Positions 44,515 to 55,694 of a DNA stretch of 64,000 nt are shown in pieces. Position 1 is the stretch's first letter. The number at the start of each line of letters is the position of its first letter. Made by a program: the position numbers and the translations under genes. The stretch is from Aplectana chamaeleonis (lineage: Eukaryota > Nematoda > Chromadorea > Rhabditida > Cosmocercidae): the NCBI GenBank assembly GCA_029168955.1, contig JAPDOI010000151.1, forward strand, positions 434,001 through 498,000, given 5' to 3'. The notes below the pieces were generated by a model. That model saw only the letters and a program-made list of their open reading frames with translations. It ran no database searches and was not told the origin of the DNA.

Positions 44515-45364
44515 GTGTCTTTTCAAGAAATCACGGTGATGAGAATGAGGAGATAACCGCTTCGTTCGCGAGAAAATAGCTACAACGCGGCTCCCTAGAG
44601 ATGGGATACAAACCATAGCTCGTTTCGAATGATGTACATAATACAAAACGAGCAAACAGAAAGTATAAAACGAGCGCGAGGGCGCGTGGGGAGAATGTAC
44701 GAGAGAAATAATGCTATGACGAGTTAACAGAAGTTGATAAGAAAATGTCGATCAATGAGGCCACAGCACACGCGCGAACTTGTCCATCAGGCTGCCGGCT
44801 GAATACTTGCGCTCGCACAGCCTGCCAGCCAAAAGCCAGGGCTGGCACTTTCGGCCGGTGCACCGGCTGTCCGCCAACCCGATCCATATCTGACGTATTC
44901 TACTGCGCTCCGATCCCTAGTTTGCCTGAGATGTTGTGAGAGTGAACATCATCCAAAACGGCAGAAATGGATTAGGGTGTCATTTTAGAGGCGATTCTCG
45001 AAAAAAAAACAGGGATGAGGTGTTATTTTATCCTAAACGTCACGCATCTAGAGAATCTAATGCAACATTAACCCTAAACAACCCCAAACGAAAAAAATAA
45101 ACAAATAAAACACAAAGCTTTCTCACCAAAAACAAAAAAACCACACATGATGACCAAAATTTCAAAATAATTATTAAAACAATATAATACACAAAAAAAC
45201 TCACCATGGTGCAGAAGGAAGAGAATACTAGTATAAATAGTAGTAAAATACAGCTCCAGTAAGCTGTTTGCAGCCGTGGGAAGACTCGTCCTGCGCGGCG
45301 TTCGCGACAGCCGCAAACTCGCGCTCGCCGACCGCATGAACCGACATTCTCATTCGGACACACT
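44515..45364. other. No gene; right end of a MITE-V-like element
   Basis: TCTCATTCGGACACACT at about 45349-45365 matches the MITE V terminus, preceded by a GC-rich stretch like its interior. The matching left end was not found nearby. Confidence 0.45.
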
Positions 45365-45979
45365 TTGCATCCTGTCCCAGATCTTCCAGAATTTCATCGC
45401 CCGGAAGGAGCCTTGCACAGGAGGATGCGATCGCCTACCCCTAAGAGGGTCGCGCGTCAGAAGACGCTTTCACCGCAGCCGCAGTGTAGCCGAGGGCCTC
45501 CAATGCGCCGAAATGTGAGAGTCGATCATCGTGTTCCTTTCAATCAGTGGCCGCCAAGGATGCAACCTCAACCGATGGGCAAAGCGTCGAAAGACCTCAT
45601 GGACAAGGCCGAGTGGGCAAGGATCAAACTGAACAATTTGTCCCAGTGCCCGGCGAGGATCATAGGAAAAGCGGACAGAACAGTCTGCGATAGCAAAGGG
45701 CGTCCGTTGATGTGTGATTTCTGCATGCAGAGGGGTCGTCATATGATGGACGCATGTCCAGTCATATCGCGTGTCGCCGACAGATGTTTTATGAAGAAGG
45801 GCGCTACATGCCTGAAATTCTGTTCACACCCGGAACAGGAGGAATGTGAATGGGCAGTGGAATTTTATTGTGGAGGCGGAACCCATCTTGCATCGCTCTG
45901 TGGTCTGCCTGAAGAACGTGAAAAGCTAGAAGCGACTATTCGGCGAGCTGCCGGAGCCGCACACGTTCCCCAGAACTAA
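45365..45979 (+). CDS. Zinc-knuckle protein, gag-like fragment
   Basis: The 204-codon frame has a basic, proline-rich N-terminal half and a cysteine/histidine-rich C-terminal half: CDFCMQRGRHMMDAC (C-x2-C-x5-H-x4-C), then CFMKKGATCLKFC, and CGGGTHLASLCGLPEE. Consecutive Cys/His knuckles followed by a charged helix resemble the nucleic-acid-binding part of nematode BEL/Pao- or Tas-like gag proteins, where knuckles occur in tandem. No protease or reverse transcriptase follows; the next 2 kb are repeats. The start is uncertain: the ATG at 45365 lies at the edge of a MITE end, so the frame may be truncated there. A hairpin follows the stop directly. Confidence 0.45.
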   Translation: MHPVPDLPEFHRPEGALHRRMRSPTPKRVARQKTLSPQPQCSRGPPMRRNVRVDHRVPFNQWPPRMQPQPMGKASKDLMDKAEWARIKLNNLSQCPARIIGKADRTVCDSKGRPLMCDFCMQRGRHMMDACPVISRVADRCFMKKGATCLKFCSHPEQEECEWAVEFYCGGGTHLASLCGLPEEREKLEATIRRAAGAAHVPQN

Positions 45980-46001
45980 GGGGTCCGCCACGGTGGACCC
46001 C
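45980..46001 (+). terminator. Perfectly placed hairpin after the zinc-knuckle stop codon
   Basis: GGGGTCCGC...GTGGACCCC forms a 9-bp stem (one G-T pair) with a 4-nt loop, starting right after the TAA. Its role is unknown; a 3'-end or RNA-stability structure is one possibility. Confidence 0.4.
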
Positions 46002-46213
46002 CTGACCATGTACATACATTTATACAACGTTTTAACCCCCCTACATCTATATCTTGGTATGCTTTGCTCATGGTTTTTGAATTTCGTTTAATGGTGACCG
46101 TCAAGATTCGCAAATCTTGAGGTGAGAACCTTTTCCATAGATTCGTTTTTCCTCTCTCCTCGACACGGATTTGTCGCAGAATACACTTCCCCTGGCCGAT
46201 TCATCGCCGCCGG

Positions 46214-46640
46214 GACTGTCACGGCGAACCGCGACTAAAATTGAAAGAGGAGAGACGCTACCAATCATTCTGGAACGTACCGCGCCCCAGGGATAATTTA
46301 GGCGCGCGCGGAAGTTTCTGGAGGGGAGGAGGCATCGAGTTGTGTTGAAACACATCTTTCTCTTCTCTTGGTTCCGTCATAGCCATCCCCTATTTTTTGG
46401 TGGCATTTTTTTTTCATTTCGTACACGTACCTTCCTGTTCGGCTCACCCCCTTTCCCGGGTTTGAGCTACATATCATCCGTGACTAATCTCTTGGATAGC
46501 TCCCCGGTTGCGCTCGATTGACAAGCCGCGCCTAATTAGACCAATTTTTTGGAGAGTTATCGCGCCAAATTTCGTGTTGAAGATTCCCCCTTCACTTATT
46601 GAAGGGCCAGTTTTGTTACTCATCGTGACACGAACGATTC
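46214..46640 (+). repeat. Dispersed repeat family I, copy 2
   Basis: Direct copy of 36373-36790 with a deletion of GGTCGCAACGCAC-type sequence near 46310. The sequence continuing to 46710 matches 53030-53115 in inverted orientation. Confidence 0.7.
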
Positions 46641-46688
46641 TAGTGTGCCGGCTGAACGCCGATACCGTAATCCCTGCCGTAAAATTAA

Positions 46689-46940
46689 ATGCTTCGCTGC
46701 TGTTGGTTGCAGACAAAACAACTGAATTGACGGCGACTCTTAATTTTGCGCCTATTGCACTGCTTGGTGGCTGGAATCGACAGACGAGCCGGTTTTTTTT
46801 GTAAAATGAGGCATTTCAATGCGTCGCCGCTGTTGGTTGCGGACAATGCAACTGAATTGACGGCACCTAACAATTCCTCGTCTATTGCACTGCTTGGTGG
46901 CTGGAATTGACAGACGAGGAGGTTTTTTTTGAAAAATGAG
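46689..46940 (+). repeat. Tandem duplication, 130-bp unit
   Basis: TGTTGGTTGC at 46701 and 46831, and TGCTTGGTGGCTGGAAT at 46761 and 46891, are both offset by 130 bp. Each unit ends in a run of T followed by AAATGAG. Confidence 0.8.
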
Positions 46941-48160
46941 CCAGTTTAGAGTTGATCAAAATCCGGTGAGGAGACGTTTTTTTAGAGATTCAGGTATAGT
47001 ACAAAGTATGACGTGAACTATTTTTTTTTCTAGGATTGCCGGGGGAGTTATCATTTATTGCAAGAGTCGAACCCTAATACTGTTCAACATTCTTTTAGTT
47101 TTTTTCGCGTTTTTTTAATTCGAAGTTGTGATGTTTAGCAACTCTTGTGGAATTTCATTCAAATCATACCAATACAAGTGCCATTATCAGTATTCAAGCT
47201 GCATTCAGTCTCTCATGCAGTTTAGAGAAACGAAAGCTTGAGGCATGCCAGGAACAAGTGCCTCATGAGCATGGATATAGGAAGGACTGACTTCGAACTA
47301 CTTGTTATCACATTTTTGAGTGAAATGGAAACAGATTTGGTGCAATATTCTGCAGCTGTTTTTTGGGTGATTTCGACAGCAGTACTCCGCGATGTTTTTC
47401 TTTCTGAAGAAGGGAGCTTTAGTCTCTGACGCATTTCCGTCAAAGATTAACCATAAATTTTACCAAAAGCCCACAGATCTAGGCCAATCTTGGGATGTAA
47501 TCCTCAAAAAATTTTCAATTAGCGGAAAGGTGAGCTTCGAATTCTGCGTCATTCAGTCGAACAGCGATGAACTGTGAATGTACCATAGTATAGCTCTTCA
47601 TTTCTTTGGAGGAAAATACAGGAATTATTGCAGCATTGTCGAATATGATTCAATGTATAATAACATATACCCAAGGTAGCAACCGCAATAATGGTGACAG
47701 CATCGATAATGAATTCACAATCACTTTAATCGTACTTCGGCATAAGCATGCCAGGAACAATCCATTCGAATATGACGGGAGAAATCCCACCTGCTGGCAA
47801 AAAAATCTTATTAGTAGCTAACAAGACGTGATGAACCTTCAAGGATGGGTTAGAGATATGAGTGTTTTATAATGACTGAACTTTTTTCAATGCGCGTTCT
47901 CATTGTACAAAGAACCATCTTTGTCTCGGCATCATATTCCAGAAACAGGAATAACAATAACAACTAACAGATAGTTTCATTTACAACATAACAGCTTCAC
48001 CCTACATCAGTCAAACAAACAAGCACACTCATTCAGTATCTTGCAAGGTGCTTCTTGTCCCTCTATCATTTCCAGGCTTCCAAGAGATATTTAATGGTAA
48101 TCCTCTCAAGCCGCACAGAATTCATGGATGCATCTTGCACAACACGGAATTAGTTTTTAC
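46941..48160. other. No recognisable gene
   Basis: Frames at 47238-47429 and 47606-47821 (plus) are open without motifs. The stretch next to 48160 is the 3' flank of the MULE gene. Confidence 0.35.
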
Positions 48161-49319
48161 TAACCAGACAATCGACTCGTACTTCCCATGTTACTTTTTC
48201 GCCCGTTTGCACTCTTCTTGACGGTCTTTAACGCTGTTCTTTGAAACTGTTGAAAGTAAAAAAAAACAAAGTAAAAGCGTAAAAAAGTCTTACTTTTAGC
48301 ATTCTAATAGGCGTTGGATTGGGCAGTCGCCCAGTCACAGCAAGTTCGCTCCGACGTGCTAGTCTTGATCGACTCCGACCACGACAACGTTCGAGAGCAG
48401 CTTCATTACTGCGTTGAACATCACTCAGGGAGGCTAACACGTCCTTCATCTGGACGTTTACGTCTTGCTCTGGCAGTCCTGACAGTGTTGTGAGCTGAGA
48501 CCGGATGCAAGCCATAATCTGAAACTTATCTCTGGTATTTATATCAGACACTGCAGAAGCCTGCAACCTGCGTACCGATTCACACTCTTGGAGTATTTCT
48601 TCATTAGAGTCCACGATATCGGTGTTGGAAGGCGGTCGCGGCGGCGCTTCGTGTATAAAGAGTTCTGTTCCGTCACCAGGCCACATTTCGTAGTTTTCAG
48701 AAGTGGAGGTGATCTCGACTTCTACTGCCACTGGTTCGTCGTGGATATATCCGTCGGAAAGGCAGCCTAAACAACTCGATTTCTGATAATGCACAGACCA
48801 TGGTGAAAGATGAAAAAGGCGGGCTTCATGTCTACCTTGGGGTCTGTGTATAAGCGCGGCATGGCTGTGTGCACATGAAACACCGGAAGCGGAGTCATGT
48901 ATATAGTGACAACCGAATCCACACGGGCAACAACCGCAGTAATGACAATGATTATTCGTCTGAAATGACAACGGTCAAGTAATATAAAGCACTGCAGCAC
49001 TTTCACAAACGACCAACCTTTTCGTGACACATGCAGTAAACCTGCTTCACGTTATGGCTGCCTTTTTTGTCCGTGACGATCCATCGGCCTTCTTCGACGA
49101 TCTCCACCGCTGCTTCATCCTTGAACATTTTCGAGGCTAATGCATGCGAGCGATGTTGTTGATGCAATCGATGTCGTCCTTCTTGCAGTCCTCTGGCCAT
49201 CTAACTTCGATCATAACCAGGTAGAGAAACGAGTTGCCAGAGATTCGTCTCACCTTTATTGTTCTGTCCTCTTCCATACACATCGGTAGTGATATGAGGA
49301 TTTCTAGAAGCACGTCGAT

Positions 49320-49322
49320 TTA
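49320..49322 (-). other. Premature TAA stop in the MULE transposase
   Basis: The frame reads HKKANM, stop, IDVLLEILISLPM in one register; MULE proteins continue through this point with KAN..ID-type sequence. A single base change from a lysine AAA codon would account for it. Confidence 0.75.
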
Positions 49323-50198
49323 CATGTTCGCCTTTTTATGTGATACTTCATGCTTGAGCTTCCTCTGAAACCATTCGATGAGCATGCTCGTGTTCACACA
49401 ACTGTTCCTTCTCTGGAACCCGGCCCATTGATCAACGCGAGAGCTCCTAAATATGAACTTTGAGAAGTTTCAGTCCAGAGGAAACTTTTTTAAACTTACC
49501 AATTCCTCTCGAAATACTCCACCATGTCTGTTTCGCCTTGCCCGTCCAAAAACGTTATTAAGTTCGAATATTTTGACGAGGACTCATGCGCGGTGTACAC
49601 CTTGCACAACTCTCGTATCGAAAACAGCATCAAGTTCATCTTCGTTTTCTGTGAAAAAAATTGAACGCTATGATGAAAACAGAACAACAGGCCCTCATTC
49701 CATCATTGGCAAAATGAAAACAGCGCGAAAAAGGTTGTTTAACTACCTCCTTCAATTTTTCACGACACTTTCTTTTGACTGCTTGTAGGACGTGGAATAA
49801 ACACAGTAATTTTCGAGCGGGAGACTCAGGGAACACTCGGGCGAATCCGTTGAAAAATGAGTTACTATCGTCGCTCATGAAAAATCTGGTATCGAAATTG
49901 GGCACCAATTTCTTGATCTCTTTGAAGAGAACAGACACCTCGTCTTCGGTCATCCTGAAATTTCGTCACTTTCTTCAGGGAACACCATGAAATTACAGAG
50001 TACCAACCTATTGGAAAGCAGAAAACCAGCGGGGAGCCCACGATCCCACTCATCTGCTACCACTATCGTAGCAAGTCGAAGAGAATAGCACGTTAAATTA
50101 AACGTGTCATCCATAATTACGGCTCTCCCTGCATATTTTTCAAGCCACGACTGCTGGATCGGTGTGATGATAACTTAAACCTATTATTTATCAACGAC

Positions 50199-50364
50199 TA
50201 GGCAACACATAACGTCGGCATGGATCCGGAAGAGACTTTGCGTTCACTGTTGCAGGTTGGCGCAAACTCGGTGCCCTAGGCTAAAACATAGGTGCACAGA
50301 GCTTGCGCCAACCTCTAATGGGGAACGCAAAGTCTCTTCAGGATCCACGCCGATGTTATAGCCT
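50199..50364. mobile_element. Foldback MITE inside a MULE intron
   Basis: TAGGCAACACATAACGTCGG and CCGATGTTATAGCCTAAC are inverse ends; inner arms GATCCGGAAGAGACTTTGCG / CGCAAAGTCTCTTCAGGATC and GGTTGGCGCAA / TTGCGCCAACC extend the pairing. It makes the intron 50174-50522 about 350 nt, whereas most other introns of the gene are 45-100 nt. Confidence 0.8.
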
Positions 50365-50674
50365 AACTTCCTCATCTTGAGCCGGTCGGAAAAAGGCTCG
50401 TCGGGCCTTTCATGTCAAAATCTCTTTATTACTGTTATATTTTGCCATCACCGACCGCTCCGCTGCATGCTCCGGCCGGACTCAACCGAGCGAGTTAGGC
50501 TTTACTCTTTAAAATAACTCACCAAGGAGGAATCCGGCTCCTGTTTCGTTCTCGGCAGGAACGTAAACCTTGATTCCATCGTCAGTCACTCGCTCATTCA
50601 CCCTGATTTCTACCGAGGTGATATCATCATCGTGTTTTCGACAGGGGTCCACTTTGTTCCGTATGCCAATTGTT

Positions 50675-50676
50675 CC
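50675..50676 (-). other. Apparent mutated splice acceptor (GG for AG) in the MULE gene
   Basis: The exon 50523-50674 fits both neighbours in phase only if it begins just after TTTTATTCGG. The expected TTTTATTCAG is one transition away. No other AG gives a continuous frame here. Confidence 0.5.
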
Positions 50677-51797
50677 GAATAAAATCGTATCGAATGTTAA
50701 TTTTGGTTCGATAACAGAACATCGGTGGTTTTTCTTACCTTACATCAGCCAGAGATATATAGTACAGACGCTGATCTGTGCTGCTACGGCAACTATCACG
50801 AATTTGGGTTATGATCTGATGGGGGCGGAACCCTTCCTTGAGTAACGACACGATATACATTTCGGACTTCCTATCCATTCGCAGCATGGCAGGCTCTAGC
50901 TCATGCCCTACGTGCCTCCCGCAATAATTGACGCATACCCTGCTTCCATCATCAATAACCTGCAATGCGTACTGTAAGTTCAAAATCCGCGATTAGGAGA
51001 AAATGACTAATTGCCATCTTACTTTCATGAAAGCAGTGCAATTGTCCACTACCTTTTTGGTACATGGCCGGTCAACACTAGAAGAGGTGGGTTGACGCAC
51101 AGCTCGGCTGCAGCGTAGGTACCTGATCACACTTGAAGGACCCTTCTTTGTGTTAACGACGCAATACCTCGTCACGGTTTCTTTTTCTGTTGCCGCTTTC
51201 CATTCCTTAATAGAAGCAGGAAAAATACTTATCAGCATGAGCACTTATTTGCATCTCGACAAAATCAAGCATACCTCAAACTCAGCCATGCCATCAAACT
51301 GCCGTTCTTCGATCTTCAAAGGATCGTCATGCGTGTGTTCCTCATTATAATGTTCGATCAGCTCCCAGTGATTCTAAAAAATGTGCTAATCAATAAAGAA
51401 GAATTCACGAGGTACCATCCATTTATTCAAACTAACTTCATGAAAACTCACGTACCTTTACTCTGTCTCCACATGAGGCGCATAACACAGTGCCCGTGCG
51501 CGACAACACTTCGATCTCCTCCTGATGCTTGTCTCTGATGTGCTCCTCGAGGTTCTTGACCGTTTTATATGGCAGACCGCAAACGCATTTGTAGGCGGTA
51601 TTGGTAGACGAAAGCACCTTACGCAAGCGCACTTCTTTTTTTACAGCGTCAATGTCATCCTTGGTGTATGAGTGATAGTCGAATAAGTGATTGTAGAGCG
51701 CTGATCCCTTTAGAATACCACATTTCGCACATTCGTTTGCACTTATGCAGTTAGCATTTTCATCGGTGAATGACGAGCTAGAAGGTGCATCGGCCAT

Positions 51798-52480
51798 ACT
51801 CTGAAACCAGAACCATTTACAATGCCAGGTAGCTTACACCATTTCGGAATGATTCGATGATGACACCGTCGTCCGCGTTGGTCGAGTGGGAAAACGCGAC
51901 GCAGCTGCGGCGGTGATATCATTAATTGAATGTATAATTATCCGCATTTTTCGCCGGTCTCGAAGCTGAATCGCGTTTAGGATTGAAGGACACTCAAAAT
52001 ATTACACGGCCTAGGCCGTAGGAAGGTATGATCCAGGGTCCAGCGGAGTTGCGGCCGCACACAACAAGGACACAGGGGATCGTTTAATTTTGACGAAGGA
52101 ACAAGGAAATTTGGAAAAAATCGAGGTGGTATGTAGCAAACATTTTAGGCTTAATTCTCACCCACAAAATACAGTGTTTGTGAAGATTTCTGACATTTCC
52201 ACAGAAGTTCGGTCATCGAAAATGGGGTTCGTAGCACTGCCAAGGTCCGTCGCAAGGCCCCGCCGGAGCCAGGATACATTTGTAGCGATTTCACGGCGGT
52301 CGTGGGGAAACGGGAGTACAGTCCCGCCCTCGCTTCCATACAGTTGTCATAGGCATGCAAGATCACAGCGATATCTAGTGGTCGCATTCATGTACAATAA
52401 ACCCGCGATGTTTGAGTTAACGGAAGGGTGAGATGAAGATAGAGCACAGAGAGCGCAAAGATGCTGAGAAAAACCCATCC
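51798..52480. other. 5' flank of the MULE gene; no gene recognised
   Basis: Plus frame 52090-52431 and its minus counterpart have no motif. No terminal inverted repeat for the MULE was identified here. Confidence 0.35.
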
Positions 52481-52726
52481 TTAACCCGTGGATAAATCGC
52501 CCATGAATTCGTTCCCGGAGACGGTAGCGGTACGAGTAATCGGGTCAAGACCACGAATATAGACATCATCTAAGAGAAAATCAAAGTCAATTGTGAAATT
52601 TGGATGAATCTGGAGGCCTCCGACGGAAACATGTGAGTTTAATGCATAATTCAGGAGATTTCTGGAGCTAGCGATTAAGATATTCAAGTCAGAAGCGAAG
52701 TGGTGTGCTATCCTAGACAGATTCAA
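52481..52726 (-). CDS. Hypothetical open frame of protein-like composition
   Basis: The frame includes ASDLNILIASSRNLLNYALN and TIDFDFLLDDVYIRGLDP and ends GDLSTG, stop. It is open from a TGA about 40 nt upstream but starts with TTG rather than ATG, so if real it is an internal or last exon. The balanced composition and lack of repeats are the only support; no family recognised. Confidence 0.2.
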   Translation of the reverse strand: MNLSRIAHHFASDLNILIASSRNLLNYALNSHVSVGGLQIHPNFTIDFDFLLDDVYIRGLDPITRTATVSGNEFMGDLSTG

Positions 52727-52999
52727 GAAACCCAGTATTCGAGAAGAATGAAATAAATGAGCAATTCATAGCTAACGGAGTATTCATCTAGAATTCCTAA
52801 ATAATTCAGATTGATCGTACAAAACTAGTTCGGGAACTCGAGATTGCAGCGGAAAGTGAGTGATACATCTTTCAGAAATCGATGAATTTCAGCATGAATC
52901 TGTGAAAACAATGGCTAATAACCCAATCAGACATCTAATATTGGCAGGGACTTCCATTATCAAGCATGAATTTCGAGTGGTCTCCGAATAGGCGAAAAT

Positions 53000-53480
53000 T
53001 AATAGTCGCCGTCAGTCCAGTTCTTTTATCTGCAACCAACAGCAGCGACGCATTTAATTTTACGGCAGGGATTACGGTATCGGCGTTCAGCCAGCACACT
53101 AGAATCGTTCTTGTCTCATCGTGTACGTTTCAGTTAAGGTGCGTCCGAACGAGAATGGCTGCCCATGCAGCCGGCGTGCTTGGCAGGCGGCCGTCGCCTT
53201 CGCCGCTCTCGGACGAGCGTGCGAAAAGTCCCCACCGCCGTCGACTACGAACGCGCCGGCAGCAAGCACTGCGCCGATCAATCAGCTCTGTAGACGGGGG
53301 AGAGGGGACGGCCGTCGTTGAAATCCAACACTCGTCATGCAACGGCCGCCTGCCAAGCACGCCGGCCGCGTGGGCCGCCATTCTCATTCGGGCACATTTT
53401 ACATTGATTGCAAGTTATTGGAGTTGCTGATGGCGCTCTTTTTTTGTGGTTGGCTAATTGATTGACCATATCTCTTGTGC
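53000..53480. repeat. Family I-related segment carrying a MITE
   Basis: 53030-53115 is the inverse of 46620-46710. 53115-53136 plus 53399-53460 match 36780-36850 (CGTGTACGT...CAGTTA / ATTG...AAGTTATTGG...TTGCTG). The MITE at 53137-53398 splits it. Confidence 0.6.
53137..53398. mobile_element. PIF/Harbinger-like MITE family V, copy 2, TTA target duplication
   Basis: Ends AGGTGCGTCCGAACGAGAAT and ATTCTCATTCGGGCACATT, with TTA at 53134-53136 and 53399-53401. The inner arms GCCGGCGTGCTTGGCAGGCG / GCCTGCCAAGCACGCCGG are inverse. The interior resembles the copy at 31799-32078. Confidence 0.82.
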
Positions 53481-53689
53481 TTGCTAGTTGTCCATTCTCA
53501 AACATCACGCGAGGACGACGATAGTTAAGGGTACCGAACTCACCCTATTTTCAACCATTTTCAATTTCATTGATTTCTCAAATCCACTGAACCACTCAAA
53601 CTTGTTGTGGGCTTTTCGGAATCCATCTTGTACCAAATCAGGGTCAAAGTCTGCTACGCAATCAATAGCCACCCGACACAACACAGATT

Positions 53690-54420
53690 ACAGAAATGAT
53701 CAAGTCAAAGAAGTGTTGATGAAAGAGCTGATCGCTTGACTGCGTTGATTGGCATCATCCTTCATAGCGGTCAATTCCTCCACGCTCAAAAGTCAAGGTA
53801 AACAAGGGAGGGCCTGATTTGGCTCCAAAACGCGGCTTTCCCTTTCTTTTTAGGCATGCCTCACTATAAAGGGCACCAGACCTCCCGTAAATCGTGGAGA
53901 TATCGGACGTTAAATTTATCGTTGACACTGCCTTCAAAGACACAGTCCAAGCTCAGGGACGAAATCTGAGATTTACATACAGTTGTGAAGTAGACCCACC
54001 GTATATAACACCTGCCCAGTGCGAGCTCTCGATTCCTCTGATTAAGCGAGATATAGGAGGAAGCCACCCTGGGGCGCCCACGCCCGGAAGCCACTTTGGC
54101 ACGCCCCTTTTACGATCTTTCGAGCTCAATTGTGGTGAGATGACAGATGGTTTCTGATCATTAGACCCGTTCTTCCCTTCATTCTCAGTCTCTCTCCTTA
54201 TTCTGGTCGACTCGCATACATAGGTTGCAAATGACGGAAGTCACAAGCCCCGGAAAACTCGTCCACCTTGATTCCGTAACTCAATTTTCGGGGAGCCATA
54301 ACTCCGTTCCTAGTGGGTTTTAAACGATTTCAGAGATATCATTGGAATCAGCGTGGGGCCGTTATCAAGATAGGCTAAAAACCAGAAAATCGATACTGAG
54401 GTTGGACTGTGCCTTTAAAC
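53690..54420 (-). repeat. Inverted adjoining copies of families G and H
   Basis: Read on the minus strand, 54420-53940 follows family H (GATATCTCTGAAATCG, GGACGAGTTTTCCGGGGCTT, AATCGAGAGCTCGC) and ends GACTGTGTCTTTGAAGG. It then passes directly into family G (GGCAGTGTCAACGATAAAT ... GCGTGGAGGAATTGACCGCT). Their junction suggests G inserted at the end of H or that both are parts of one larger element. Confidence 0.6.
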
Positions 54421-54479
54421 ATGTAGTGTAGGGTATCCCAATCAAAAATATCTTTATGACTCGTCCGGAGAGGGTCTAA

Positions 54480-54610
54480 GGCATCGGCGCCGCTATGGCG
54501 GTGCTGATGGACTATGAAAGTTCTTACCGCGCGGTGTGAACTTTCATAGTCCACCGCCGTTCCCGCGCGTGCTGCGCTTGCGGTGAGGACTATGAAAGAT
54601 GCCTTAGGAC
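54480..54610. repeat. Perfect 15-bp hairpin within a fragment shared with 42160-42290
   Basis: GGACTATGAAAGTTC (from 54509) and GAACTTTCATAGTCC (from 54538) are exact inverses around a 14-nt GC-rich loop. A third ACTATGAAAG lies near 54590. Confidence 0.6.
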
Positions 54611-55694
54611 GGTCGATCGACACGCAAGCCGACCTCGTGGGCGGAAATTCGCAATCCCACGCACCTTAAAAGTATCCGGGAGGGGTTGACGTTTGAGCCA
54701 CTTAGGCGCACCAGTGAGTGAAGATATGTATTATGTATGTATATGGCAACACAATAATGTACAAGGTCGACGTGTGCAATCACTTCCATGGCCATGAGAG
54801 GTCTAGATATCCTCTGGTTCGGGGTTAGTAAGTGCCATTGCTGACTCGCGCTGCAGGCAAGCGACGCATCGGTTTCGTAAGAGCTTCCGTGCCCGCTATC
54901 ATAGGCCGATCATGTGAGTTTTACGAAATCCTCTCCGTTCTTCATTTCTCTCTTGTCAATTTCAACAGTTTTTGATCTTTGAATGCTGGATTTGTTACAT
55001 TACGACTGTTTGCTAAAGTTCGAAATCAGCATTTGCGGGAATCGTCGGCATCGGAGTCCTGAACAGAAAAAATCGCGCATGACCCATATTGGTTAAAAAC
55101 TGTTCGAGAGAAGTAATACAACAAAAGCACACATAAAGAGAGTTTTGAACAGAAAAATGTAACATTCAAAAAACCCACATTGAGGAGTTTTCTTGGAGAT
55201 TCGTTCTAGTCTAATCAGGAGCAAAGTTTTGAAAAGATTAATGATCAACGATAATCTTGCTGGAGAAGTCAAAAGTCAGTATCGGAAACAATTGGGAAAT
55301 ACCACGAAGCAAAAAAAATCATCGACAACTGGCGATTCCTATTTGTTGCCGGCGATTCCCGCTATTCCTGAAATTGAAACATAAGCAAACGATTGTAATA
55401 AACAGACGCAGAGTTGACAGATCTAAAACTGTTGAAGAAATTATGTGAGAAGTAATGCAAAATCATGGTAAATGAAGAAAACAAGACGTATTCTACGGAG
55501 CCGAGAGAACCTAATTTTCCCGGCGCCCGTATGGCCTGCGCGGCGCAGTAAGTGACATTGGGGCGTGCCTGCTCGCACGCTCATGCATGATCGTGAAATT
55601 CTGTCATCTTATCTTCATCATTCTGTGTTCTTCACTTTAGGTTCTTACGCAAGAATTTCAGTTTAGTTTCAGGATTCGTTTCCATCAGCGATAA
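54611..55694. other. No recognisable gene
   Basis: Short frames only. This is the 5' flank of the plus-strand MULE. Confidence 0.35.

Larger units (their letters stand above)
48161..51797 (-). pseudogene. Mutator-like (MULE) transposase gene, about 12 exons, nearly intact
   Basis: Exons on the minus strand, read by eye with matching phases: 51456-51797, 51275-51373, 51023-51205, 50739-50959, 50523-50674, 50008-50173, 49747-49954, 49500-49648, 49254-49446, 49018-49200, 48294-48959 (perhaps split by a 72-nt intron near 48768-48840) and 48161-48246. Domain order: C2H2-type fingers (CAKC...H, CVCGL...H, and CASC...H across the first intron); a FLYWCH/FAR1-like part (EWKAATEKETVTRYCVV ... NCTAFMKV); the MULE core with ITPIQQSWLEKY and MDDTFN (first Asp), FMSDDSNSFFNGF (second Asp), LCLFHV, and NTSMLIEWFQRKLKHE (Glu); then RHRLHQQH and a SWIM-type C-terminus ending CAHSHA. 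Lesions: TAA at 49320-49322, a GG instead of AG acceptor at 50675-50676, and Tyr for one SWIM Cys. It would cut and paste Mutator-family DNA. Confidence 0.85.

Noticed and set aside
46450..46500. Possible spliced-leader-like GGTTTGAG in family I
   Set aside because: Only the last few bases resemble nematode SL1; the donor site and Sm-site context are absent.
53099..53430. 154-codon plus frame and mirrored minus frames
   Set aside because: They lie in MITE V and are symmetrical because of its inverted arms.
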